Below are positions 33,401-42,946 of a DNA stretch of 64,000 nt, piece after piece. Within the stretch, counting starts at the first letter, position 1; every line of letters begins with the position of its first letter. The stretch comes from Rhododendron vialii (taxonomy: Eukaryota > Streptophyta > Magnoliopsida > Ericales > Ericaceae), in contig NC_080562.1 in the NCBI RefSeq assembly GCF_030253575.1, positions 24,765,352 through 24,829,351 of the forward strand, given 5' to 3'. A model generated the notes under the pieces. That model was not told the origin of the DNA. It made no database searches and was given only the letters and a program-made list of their open reading frames with translations. A program made the translations under genes and the position numbers.

Positions 33401-35831
33401 TGGTGCATGTATCTTGGCGATGCTCTTATTTCCTGGAAATGTAAGAAGCAAGAAAGGGTTTCAAAATCTTCCACTGAAGCCGAATATCGAGCCATGTCTT
33501 CTGCGTGTTCTGAGATTGTTTGACTGCGTCACTTGCTCTATGAATTAGGCTTTCCACAAGTGGATCCCACGCCTTTGCATGCTGATAATCTGAGTGCCAT
33601 ACGTATTGCTGAAAATCCGGTACTTCATGAACGAAGTAAACATATTGAGCTGGACTGCTACTAAATTCGGGAAGCCTGTATTGATCACATCATTACTTTG
33701 CCTCATGTGTCCACGGAATTTCAAACCGCAGATGTTTTCACAAAAGCATTGGCAAATTCTCGCCACCAGTTCTTAGTTGACAAATTAATGCTGGTCAATT
33801 CACCTGCATCAATTTGAGGGGAGGTGTCAAAGCAGAATTTCTGGAGATGATTCTCATACCAAAAATAGATGATTTGTTTTAATGGTCTGATTGCTTAGGA
33901 CCAGCAAATCAGTTGTAGGATCTTTGACTTGTATGATTGCTTGTGATTAGGGAATTAGTGGTAAATGGCTTAATCTTTGGAATTGGATAGTTGTAAACAT
34001 TTATTGTATAGAATATTGAAGAGTATAGAAGGGGGTCTTCCTAAGGGAATGACAACACAGTTTTCCAGAAATATACTTACTCTCATAGATTTGTCACTAC
34101 CGTCAATAACCAAATGAATTGAGTGAGAAAATATCAACAAGAAGCAGCTAGAGCACCATTCTTGGTATGCGGAACTTTGTGAAAGTTCGCATTTTAGCAG
34201 CTACAAGGTTTGTTACTCGCAACACAATAGAACTTTTCAAGAAAGAAGCAGCTATCCCGATAAGCTAAGTACAACAGAACTTCTGAAGGGGTCATCTCCT
34301 TTTACAAAACCATGCCAAAGATAAATTTCTTGACCCCGTAACAACTCTTGAAATCAACGCAAAATCATGTTATGGTCGCAGAATGAGCATGATAAGTTGC
34401 CAACAAGTCACACAGAAAGATTGTTAACAGCTGGAACACAAAAGGTCCCATCCTTAAGGGAAAATATAGGAACTTCCATATTGCAGACAATAGGTCATTA
34501 TCTAAGAAACTAACACTAAGTGTGCAGAATGAGTGTGAAGCAGAGGATTAAAAATAGAACAAAAGGAGAGGAACTGGTGTATGCACTGCCATTTTCTTTA
34601 TTCATCTTTCAATTTATTTAGTTATTCTGGCTAAAAGTCTCCACACACTTCCTCATGTAATTTTTCTATATCATTGTCCATATGATGTAGTTTTTGGTAC
34701 CCGTCTTAGGAAAATATGAGAAGGAAACTGAATTCTGTCAGATAATGGTATTTGATAACCAAAACGCATTAACTGTCAGAGGTGGTAATCAGAAGGAAAC
34801 TGAATTCTGTTGGTTAATTTACCATACAAATTAACAAACATATGCACAGCCATGGCAATCAATTAGTCAGAGGTTAAATAATGTCCATCTCGAATTGCTC
34901 TAAAATTGGCCCAAGCATATAACATTTTTATGCCACTACTTAATTCATCCTTGTACCTCATCCTTTTTTATTTTAATCTGCCGTCTATTTGGTTTCTTTT
35001 CGCCTGTTCTTTCCACATTATGCTTTTCAACTTCTAAGATAGACCAAACATAAAAGGTAACCAAAGGACATCTTATTCTTTGAAATGCCTACATGAAATG
35101 CACTAGAAGTCATCCAATTGAGAAGGACAATAAAGTACCTCATAAAGAAGGTGCTTCATACACTCACTTATCAGTTTACTTTCATCTCGTAAAGCAACGC
35201 TAATAGCAGGATGTAACCACTGAGCATTATTTAACCATGTGTCGACAAATGGATGGCCTGCCATTACATGACACCACCACGTTGGCCCTTTAGGCCGTTC
35301 CCAATATGGTGCTGCAACATCTGCAACAGTAACATCATCTTCCTCTTCTGTTAACTCAGTGGGCTGTGAGGCCCAGCCTGCATCAACTTGCACTATCTGG
35401 ACAAGTTCAGTTATTCTAGCCCAACCAATTGGTACCCAATAACTTCCAGGAGACCTTTCCCTGACTTGGGAACACCGTAAATGATAATCCTGCTTATAAC
35501 TATTGCCATCCAATGTATCCATCTCACTTGCTCCGGGTTCTTCTGTGGGTGATGAATCTAAGTTATTTTCATAAACTTGTGTGGGTAAAGAATTTCCTGG
35601 TATAGATCCAGGAGTTTGCTTCTTTGACACCTCAATGGAACCAGATTTTGGCCATATTGTCTTCTTACGAACTCGAACAAATTCGAAAGCACAAATAAGT
35701 CCATCAGTCCACAACTCACCACCCAGAATGATGTCTGAATTTGATTGCTGTTGGCGATTCCCTGGTTTCTTGGGATTGTTACTTATGGCTATGGGAGCTG
35801 AATTGCCATCACCCAACGCCCTACTACTCAT
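21452..35831 (-). CDS. CorA/ZntB-like divalent-cation transporter, 7 exons over 14.4 kb
   Basis: Minus-strand exons 35831-35139, 29412-29224, 29097-29006, 28938-28879, 28766-28697, 25034-24831 and 21835-21452 join with GT..AG borders into 1692 nt, 563 residues, with no stop. Exons 1, 2, 5 and 6 end in phase 0; exons 3 and 4 end with two spare bases. The long soluble N-terminal part includes [18 protein letters not shown]. The C-terminal exon has two membrane segments (about 446-466 and 478-504). The first ends in GIN, not the GMN of classical CorA, followed by VDGIPG, as in ZntB-type members. It resembles the Arabidopsis At1g29820/At1g29830/At2g42950 group. Channel selectivity (Mg or Zn) is unknown. 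Introns 1, 5 and 6 (5.7, 3.7 and 3.0 kb) are swollen by transposons. The 67-bp intron 3 is near the plant minimum. Confidence 0.88.
21932..22094. mobile_element. Mutator-like MITE in intron 6
   Basis: AGTCTACTAACACAAC at the left and its inverted copy at the right bound a palindromic 163-bp element. It is flanked by the 11-bp direct repeat ATAAAACATTA (21921-21931 and 22095-22105). The arms match across most of their length (ATGCATGATTGGT against ACCAATCATGA). A 9-11 bp duplication points to the Mutator superfamily. Confidence 0.7.
23211..23875. mobile_element. Probable solo LTR in intron 6
   Basis: Begins TGTAGTGGCC, ends AACGCCACA, flanked by GGCAT / GGCAC (4 of 5). The interior is GC-richer than the intron, with a TATATAAAGGAAGAGCTC core at about 23663 and a downstream R-like stretch (GAGTGCCTTCCCGGTCAAC). 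No PBS, polypurine tract or coding region lies beside it. Boundaries are tentative. Confidence 0.5.
24384..24502. mobile_element. Small hAT-like MITE with CGCCTAGG repeats
   Basis: TCAATGTTCTAAAAG and, inverted at the right, AAGGTTCTAAAAGACG bound 119 bp flanked by GAATGATA / GAATGATC (7 of 8). CCCGCCTAGG occurs three times inside and GCGCCTAGCG closes it. Non-coding. Confidence 0.6.
26425..28360. mobile_element. Solo LTR, probably Ty3/gypsy, in intron 5
   Basis: 1936 bp starting TGTAGACACCCTATTTTGG and ending GGGGCGTGTGCCCACA, flanked by the perfect 5-bp duplication GTTTG (26420-26424 and 28361-28365). A promoter-like CCTATAAATACCCCCC lies near 26957. No PBS or internal coding region follows, so recombination between two LTRs is the likely origin. 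The end sequences, and the GAGTGGCGACTC / GCGCTTCCCGAAAGAGGGCG stretch near the 3' end, look like large gypsy (Tat/Ogre-type) LTRs. The interior has repeated GGCGCACGCCAGT motifs. Confidence 0.85.
29517..29789 (+). repeat. 5' LTR of the copia element
   Basis: 273 bp, TGTCAAAGCAG to GATTTGTCA. Against the 3' LTR I count 7 substitutions and one 1-bp indel (about 2.6 per cent), so insertion is fairly recent. Confidence 0.95.
29790..29801 (+). other. Primer-binding site (initiator tRNA-Met)
   Basis: TGGTATCAGAGC directly follows the 5' LTR and complements the 3' end of plant initiator methionine tRNA, the normal copia primer. Confidence 0.92.
29965..33817 (+). pseudogene. Copia gag-pol, interrupted
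   Basis: An open frame runs from 29965 to a TAA at 32197-32199. It holds a gag-like N-terminus ([12 protein letters not shown]), zinc-knuckle region, protease ([10 protein letters not shown]), the pre-integrase HKRLGHPN motif and integrase ([11 protein letters not shown], with RSDSGGEY and ERKNRHLLD). The same frame continues with part of RT ([16 protein letters not shown], ending at a stop at 32719-32721). A frame change near 32690 precedes the YVDD box (about 32858), and RNase H (ADWAGC...STEAEYRA) has further stops near 33337, 33523 and 33660. Gag is short: the usual central region between LVYA and the knuckles is missing, probably by internal deletion. The first Cys of each zinc knuckle is replaced (Phe and Tyr positions). 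Confidence 0.92.
33825..34096 (+). repeat. 3' LTR of the copia element
   Basis: 272 bp, same ends as the 5' LTR, preceded by the purine tract at 33816-33824 and followed by CTACC. Confidence 0.95.
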
Positions 35832-36382
35832 GTTGTATTTTCACCACACCAAACCAAGTAAATACTTCCGAGGGATCTTCAATTAGCGGGCTGGAAGCTC
35901 GAAAATCAAAAGTAAATGTGTTTTTACAACCAAGATATCAAGAGAGTTCTTCATGACAAACCAAGCGAAGAAAAAGCATGAAATGATGGTTACAAAACAT
36001 CATAGAAATATCCTAGGACTAAATAGATATTTAGAAGTCCAAAGGAAAAAATTGGATAGTCAAGAACACAAAATAAAACAAGAAGTACATGTGTCGACCC
36101 GTCTATCAAAGGCAGACAGGGAAAAGTAAATTCAATACTGAAATTGCTCTTTTTAGCTTTTTGTTCTTTGCAATCTTCAAAGTTAGTAACAACTCCGCCT
36201 TTAAGACTGGTAAACCTCACCGCACGGCACAATGGGCACATATTAAGAAACAAAAAATGATGTCAAGTTAAAACACATTTTGTCCCTCTACCCATCCCAG
36301 GCAGGCCAAAAACCTTCATCATTATGTATCGTCACGGTTATCACAGCTGGGCCAAAACAATAGAACTCACGCATTAGCAACA

Positions 36383-36482
36383 CAACATAGGCAGATGATA
36401 TATCATACAATAAAACCTTAATCCTTTGATATACAACATAGGCAGATGATATATATACAGTAAAACCTTAATCCTTTGATAT
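36383..36482. repeat. 51-bp tandem duplication
   Basis: CAACATAGGCAGATGATATA...CCTTAATCCTTTGATAT occurs twice head to tail (36383-36433 and 36434-36482) with about four differences. Confidence 0.85.
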
Positions 36483-37355
36483 TTATATGGAAAATGGAAA
36501 CCAGATTTCATTGCAAACAAACAAAAATTCCCCAAGGTAACATAAACAGGAGCCTAACCAAGACTACGAAAGGCTAACTTTCTTGTGACGCACTGTAGGT
36601 GGTTGCTTTACCACTTCAGTAAAGGGAAGTGCCATAATAGAGCTTTGCTTCCTCTAATCGGGCCTAATCAGATGGGCCTCGCTAGTGATTAATCGGCGAT
36701 TAATTCCTTGTTTTAGAAATTCCTTGTTTTAGAACACTGATTTTCTTGACTGATGAACTATAATGCCGGAAACAACCACAACTCTTGATCTTTCCCCTTA
36801 ACCTGTAGAACCCTCAATTTCAATCATTTTGCTTGTGGGAAACTATTAGTCTCTAAAATGGAGCCAAATAATCTAAACCAAGTCCATGTAATCTTGTAAC
36901 TTGATAGAACTAAACTCCTGAAAAACTAATTCTGTTTCAATAAAATACTAAAGAGAATGGAAGTTACTTCATGGGTGTTATAGACCTGAATAATAATCTG
37001 ACGGTGCTCCTTAAATCCAAGTTGGAAACTCAGGGGAATTAATGTGTTAATTAGAGATGTGTTACGAATTGCAGTAGTCTGCAGAGGGAATTAGAACCTT
37101 TGTTACAGTGACGCTTCTAAATGCATGAAGTACTCATGTCGGACACTCAGTGCTCGGGCACGGGTGTGAGATATTTGTCCAAAATCAGTAAACTCGTATC
37201 TGAGATGTTTAGCTTCGTAATGTATGACGGTTGGACACATACACGCACCAGATACTCGTAATCTATTACAGTAATCTATTCGGGTTCCCAACGAACGGTC
37301 GTACACAAGTAAATTCAGGGACCAATTCAATTCATAGATTATCAGAAGCTGAAAA

Positions 37356-37618
37356 TTGATTGAAAAACAAATATGGGGTTGAAGAAACATGAGAAGTGGG
37401 GTGTACCCATGACAACACAACACAATGTAAACTGAAAATTTAATCCGGATAACCCAACGTGAATTGAAAATTACCCGCTAAATCTACAACATGAAAGAAC
37501 CAAAATCGAATTCAGATTAGGGTCGAAGTCGATACAGAGTTATCGGAACATCGACAATTTGTTGAAAAACAAATATGGGATTTGAGAAATACGAGAAGCG
37601 GAGCGTACCCATGACAAT
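37356..37618. repeat. Two copies of a 60-bp segment
   Basis: TGAAAAACAAATATGGG followed by GAGAAGYGGRGYGTACCCATGACAA occurs at 37356-37416 and 37554-37618, same orientation. Both are 5' of the CorA-like start on its strand. Confidence 0.7.
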
Positions 37619-37726
37619 GTGAAGCAGTAGGATGGAGCTCCGCCCACTCCCGCATGAGAAAAGCGGATAACCTCAAGATGAGATTAGTCGAGTAATGCCC
37701 AGGAAAATCGACTTATCTGCTATATA

Positions 37727-38431
37727 CAGGGGTGAGCATGGATCGGATTGGTCTGGTTTTATAGTAATTCAATAACCAAATCACTACTTACGGATTATGA
37801 ATTTAGAGAACCAAACCAATCCATAAAATTCATAAAACCAAACCAATCGAAACCATTCAAAGGCGGTTTGGTTTCGGTTTTAAACCACGGTTCGTTTAAA
37901 ATTAAGATATCATTACTATAAACTATTTTAAGTACTCAAAATTGCATAGATAACTTAAACTAAAAGTTATATTGAAATTAATATATTAAAATCATTAAAA
38001 CTCACTAACATTAATCAACTAAATAAGAATAGAATATATTAGAAAATAAGTTACCGAGATAAAAGAGTAGGAAATCACTTTACTAAACCCAAACCATGTA
38101 TGTTTAGCGTAATGAAATTGTAGGAATAGGAAGTTTAGGAAATTAATATTGAAAGTGAAAGAAAAGAATAGGGTGGTGGAATAGAGTATTAGATAAGGAA
38201 ATTAAGTTTATTAAGTATATCTAAACAAATTATATACTATATGTGTGTGTGTCTATCACACGGTTCGGATTGGTTTGGAACCATAACCATTAACGTAAAT
38301 CCATAAACCAAACCATTTAACACGGTTTTTATTTTTTTTAAACCAAGACCTAACCACATCATTAAAAAACCAAACCAAATTATTCGGTTTGGACTGGATT
38401 CACGGTTCCATGGTTATTTTGCTCACCCCTA
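37727..38431. mobile_element. hAT MITE/non-autonomous element with 8-bp TSD
   Basis: CAGGGGTGAGCA opens and TGCTCACCCCTA closes a 705-bp element flanked by perfect GCTATATA copies (37719-37726 and 38432-38439). Subterminal GGTTTGG / CCAAACC motifs are repeated many times on both sides, as in hAT elements where the transposase binds. No transposase remnant. Confidence 0.85.
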
Positions 38432-38501
38432 GCTATATATATATCAGTCCGTCTCCCGCAAGAACCACTTCATTTTAATAAAATGCGGAGCTCTCTATCC
38501 C

Positions 38502-38753
38502 GATTGAATTTCGATGATCCGAGCCGCTCAATATGTTCAGAACGTGATTTTAAGGATACCCGCTAGAAATCAATAAAAAGAATAACCGGAAAGGGCTTCA
38601 TCCGAGCAGTTTTGTTTGTTTTTCATCGAACGGTTCTAACAAAAACTGCTCGGATGAAGCTCTTTCCGGTCATTTTTTTTGCCGATTTCTCGAGAGTACC
38701 CTTAAAATCACGTTCTGAACACGTTGAGCGGGTCGGATCATCGAAATTCGATC
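38502..38753. mobile_element. Nearly perfect palindromic foldback element
   Basis: The arm from GAATTTCGATGATCCGA through TTCAGAACGTGATTTTAA to CCGGAAAGGGCTTCATCCGA returns inverted on the far side of a short centre near 38625. Arm identity is about 85-90 per cent by eye. Related to 11543-11791. A transcript across it would form a hairpin of about 110 bp. Confidence 0.7.
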
Positions 38754-39006
38754 GAAAAATGAAAAAAATGAAGAGGCCTGCATTTTAACTAAAATAAGGA
38801 CTCTCTCATTTAAGACTGATTGTATATATATATTGATATGGTTTAATAAATTGAGAAATACGTTGTGCCCGCTGCGGAGAGTCGTCCTCTTTCTGCATGT
38901 CTTCTGTAGTATAATAACTACCTGGGGAGGGCTTGGACTCTGAAGAGAAATTACCGCCGTTGCCACTTTGCCTAATTTCTGCAGTCAGTACCCGTATCTA
39001 ATCTAT

Positions 39007-39877
39007 GAGTCCGGCTCCTCTCCAATCCTAAGGGAATTGGAGGATCTTTCGATTCTAATTAAATAGTCAAAATTATCTTTGTAACTTCAGCCCCAAAACT
39101 CATCTGGCATTTCACGGGCACCCAATTACTCCTCAAATATTTTTCAATTACATAAGCGTCTTCTCTCCCGTTAAACCTAACTCTTAAAGAATTTTTTTTT
39201 TATACAGCTCATACTTGGCCATTTTTGGTTTTCTTATGTTTTTTTGAATTATCTTGTTGTAGTGAAACTCCACAATTAATGACTCTATGTCAGTATGCTT
39301 CATGTGCAACTTATAGTAATTAGCTGCTTTATAATTTCTTTTTATAACTGGATGTTCGGGCCAATTTGTGCGCACCTAAACTAATTCCAGAGTCTTGAAA
39401 GTAACGATCGGGCAAAACTGCCAGTGGCCCCAAATGATTTTAATTTTTTTACATGAAAAACAACTACAATGAGCATGCAACATCGTGCGAAGAACTTGGA
39501 AATACACTAGTGTCAGTAAATAAAAAAAAATCTTATGAGCCGCGTAATATCAACAAAAGAAACCAGGCTGAAAGAAAAAAATTACTGATATAACATTAGT
39601 AAAAAAATCCTCATGAGCTATAGCCTATATATTATTAGTGGGAAAAAAAATCCTCATAAGCTATATATATATAAAATAAAAATAAAAATTCTTTCAGAGG
39701 CTGGTTTAACGGGGAGGGAAAATAGCCATGTAATTGAGGAATATATTAGGAGTAACTGGGTGTCCGTAGAATACTATATGAGCTTTGGGGTGGTTGGAGT
39801 TACTAGGATGATCCTGACCATCGAATTAGAATTGGAGGATACTCCAATTCTCTATGAATTGGAGAGGAGCTGGACTC
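39007..39877. mobile_element. Mutator-like non-autonomous element
   Basis: GAGTCCGGCTCCTCTCCAAT at 39007-39026 and its inverted copy (GAGTCCAGCTCCTCTCCAAT) ending at 39877 bound 871 bp. It is flanked by 9-bp CTAATCTAT / CTAATTTAT (8 of 9). Inner inverted similarity continues (TTGGAGGATC..TCGATTCTAATT). No transposase frame. The 9-bp duplication is typical of Mutator. Confidence 0.75.
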
Positions 39878-39889
39878 CTAATTTATCTA

Positions 39890-39975
39890 GGACATGCTGA
39901 GAACATTTATTAATGTTGAAAATGTCTTTTAACGGGTATTAGTTATCAAAACACGTTATGAGCCGTCATTTTCCT
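39890..39975. mobile_element. Half copy of the 40693 MITE family
   Basis: GACATGCTGAGAACATTTAT, then CGGGTATTAGTTATCAAAAC and GAGCCGTCATTTTCC match the right half of 40693-40833. The left half is missing. Confidence 0.55.
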
Positions 39976-40692
39976 TTATTTTTGCGATTTGGTGATAGGT
40001 CCACTACAAATATTTCATAAGCCCACAAGTCCACATTTTAGTTTTGTAAACTCGCAAGTCCACATGCTAGGGTACCATATGAAAGTGCCTAAAATCCTAA
40101 ATCTTATAAAAGTGCATAAATTACTAAAACTATCTAATAGGAAAGTGTACTCTAAAACCTTATGAAAGTACCTAAACCCTAAGATATCTTACCTTAGGTA
40201 CCGGCTCTATAATCGGAAAGTGCACTCTAAAATTTTATGAAAGTGTCTAAATTCTAGAATACTCTACCATGAACATTTTAAATTGGACTTGACATCTTAC
40301 AAAACTAATAGGTGAACTCATGGGTTATGAAATTCACGTAATGGACCTAAAAAGAAGGAGGAGGTACTTAGGAGCTAAAGTCCCATGTCTCTAAAATTTT
40401 ACAAGTTAAATCGGCATTTGGATGTACTCAAAAATGCCCTCTCATTGGCGAGAGCAAGTATAACAGTGCAAAAATGGCTTGAGTCAGTATTAAAAATAAC
40501 TGCGGAACAAAAAATATAGAAAAAATACCTGAAACGACAAATATTGGTGGACGCAAATCCTCTCCACACCTCTTTTTCCAAAGATCTACCCAACTTTTTC
40601 ACAGGGAGCCAACAACACATTAATGAAGCTATCGCAAGATTTAAATCGCTTCTCAACTTTTAAGTTATGCAATGCTGTCTTTTCGTCTCTTT
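39976..40692. other. Intergenic, nothing recognised
   Basis: Short repeated phrases such as GAAAGTGCACTCTAAAA and GAAAGTGCCTAAA recur between 40080 and 40260, suggesting a decayed repeat. No gene. Confidence 0.4.
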
Positions 40693-40833
40693 GGGAAAAT
40701 GACGGCTAAGGACATGTTTGATAATTAATACCCTCCAAGGACATTTTCAGCATTAACAAATGTTCTCAAATGTTCTCAGCATGTCCTTGGCGGGTATTAA
40801 TTATCAAAACACGTCCTGGGCTGTCATTTTCCC
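40693..40833. mobile_element. 141-bp MITE
   Basis: GGGAAAATGACGGCT and its inverted copy AGCCGTCATTTTCCC (one mismatch) are the ends. The inverted match continues through GGACATGTTTTGATAATTAATACCC with one gap. No clear target duplication. Confidence 0.65.
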
Positions 40834-42234
40834 TAGTACCTACTAATTGATTAACGCCACCATGGTATACATTTCAAAACTCTAGGCGCGCTAAATCCCG
40901 GCCCATTAACCGATCAGGGCTTATTTTACTAAACAAAACGTGACCTTTAAAACTTTATTCCCAAACGGGCCAAACTATGCTAAAAGTCGCCCTTTGAGAC
41001 CACGCTTTTAAACAAGCGTGTTTTCTAAACACGTTTTTTTCTTGGAACCAAGCAATTACATAAAGGGAACACAAGCCCATTTTCTAAACACGTTCATTGT
41101 TGGTTAACCCGTATTAAGCAAGAAAATTATGTTAATCATAATCCAACCTAACCAAACCAATACGTGCAACACCATAAAATTCTGCACGTATCAAGTACGG
41201 AGAAGAACACGAGCATGTATTGGTGTATCCCAGAAACCACTACTTGCCCGTCGGCATGTCAAAAAGTATTGTAGAATCCCATAGAAGAAGTATAGTTGTA
41301 AATTCTTTTTTTGAGTCGAGCTAAGTAACAAGAAAAGAGTTAGGATGTAATCTTTGGTTAGCATTTCAAGTCGTGACTTGTCGAAAATTTGATTGGCATT
41401 AGTCATGTAGTTGTCACATTGCTACTGCTATTTTTTGCTTCACCTACTTGTCATTCATGCCACTTTATTAAACCCAACAAACAGTTGCTTAGTTTACTTC
41501 CTCTTTAGTGTCAGTTGAGTTTGTGGTGATGTTACTAATGTAGTCCTAATCACTTTTCTTTTTCTTTCTTTTTTCTCAAACTGGTGTTTTACATTTGAGG
41601 TTTACTTCCCTCTCAGTTTTATGTTCGTCGGTTTCGCCCAATCCAACCGTCACCTATAAAATTTGGCACGGTCGGTTTTGGAAAGAAGTTTGGTCGATTA
41701 CAGAGGAGTAGATTTCAAACCCACGCTTTCAGGTTGGATGACATTGTAAACCCGATCTAAACCGACCCGTGCACTCCCCTAATGGATGCAAAGACGTTTT
41801 AATGTGTTTGATGAAATTATGGGAAAGGTGGAGCTTCTTTAGCAACGCTGATGCTATAGATGGAAGTGAGGAAAGATACATTGACCTAATCACAAGATTT
41901 TGACTACAAATAAGTCATTAGCTGTTGTTTGATGCAAAAAGAAGAAGAGGAAGAAGACTGAAAACTTTACTCAAACTTTAGTAGTATGTTCAAGCATCCG
42001 CCAGGGATCTTGGTCATGTAAATTGGCTGAGTAAGTTAAAGATTTTGGCAAGGGAATATTCAGAGACCGAGCAGAACTCAATTCTCAGCTTAGTGGCGAA
42101 AAGATTGCAATGATGACTTCTAACCATGGTTCTAGGCCTTCTGACCAAGGACCAAGGTTAGGTAGCCAAACATCTGCTATAAATACACAAACTAGTCACA
42201 TGGCAAGGGATTTCAAAAATGGAAAATTCTAAAA

Positions 42235-42340
42235 TCTTGGGCTGACGATAGCAGATGTGTGAATGTATATTAAAAGATGTAGAAAGTACACAGAAATACG
42301 TATTTTTTTTAATCTTTTAGTGTGTTTATCGTCAGCCCAG
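42235..42340. repeat. Short inverted repeat
   Basis: CTTGGGCTGACGATA (42236-42250) faces TATCGTCAGCCCAG (42327-42340), with a loop of about 75 bp. Another TGGGCTGACA follows at once. Confidence 0.55.
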
Positions 42341-42470
42341 TGGGCTGACAATTACAAGACCGTTCAAAAATATATTTCGAACCCGAGTGCATGGTCAGTG
42401 AAAGTTATAATGTGTGATTCATTGAATTTTGGTTTGCTATTCGAGGAAATTGACTTCAGCGTCAGAGGAT

Positions 42471-42678
42471 ATTTTCGGCTACCAACATCGGCCGGAGGGT
42501 TCTCTCTTTTGAAGCAATAATTCCAGAATTAAACCATTCTCGATCCTTCGAAGTAGAAACTCAAAGGGTAATAGCGTGTGAGAATATTTTCGGCTATCAA
42601 CTACGGCTGGAGAGTTTTCTCTTTTGAAGGTTCACAGTCAAATCATTCTCCTTCCAAGTAGGAACTCCAAGGGTAATT
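42471..42678. repeat. About 95-bp direct duplication downstream of AHL16-like
   Basis: Copies at 42471-42572 and 42586-42678 share ATTTTCGGCTA-CAAC, then GGAG-GTT-TCTCTTTTGAAG, CCATTCTC and AAGTAG-AACTC-AAGGGTAAT. Roughly 80 per cent identical by eye. Confidence 0.7.
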
Positions 42679-42946
42679 CCCACATAATAGAGCCATAGAG
42701 GGAATCATAAACCTGGCCTCCACGAGATTGATCTCAAATGAAGTTTATACTTGAGACTTTTATTCAAATTTTGAATAAAACATAGTATGAGTTAAGGCTA
42801 GAAATGGCATAAGAGAAAACTCAAGTGATTGACTACTGAAAGCATTGCATTTAGAAGAAATCATAACGAACATAATTCCTACTAATATCTGTTCGGAATA
42901 GGAATAAATGATTTTATGAGCTAGCTTCCCAATCTGATCTCACCCT

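Larger units (their letters stand above)
29517..34096 (+). mobile_element. Ty1/copia retrotransposon in intron 1, antisense to the host gene
   Basis: Complete 4580-bp structure: 5' LTR 29517-29789, primer-binding site TGGTATCAGAGC, gag-pol region, purine tract GAGGGGAGG, 3' LTR 33825-34096, and target duplication CTACC at 29512-29516 and 34097-34101. Gene order gag, protease, integrase, RT, RNase H is the copia order. The coding region is broken, so the copy is non-autonomous. It lies in the first intron of the CorA-like gene in the opposite orientation. Confidence 0.97.
35832..37726. other. Upstream region of the CorA-like gene
   Basis: No second gene was recognised. It should hold the promoter and possibly a leader intron of the CorA-like gene. 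It contains the tandem and spaced duplications listed separately, and a 16-bp tandem copy ATTCCTTGTTTTAGAA near 36701-36732. Confidence 0.45.
40834..42946. other. Intergenic, 3' flank of the AHL16-like gene
   Basis: No gene recognised. It contains the small inverted repeat and the 95-bp duplication listed separately. Confidence 0.45.
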
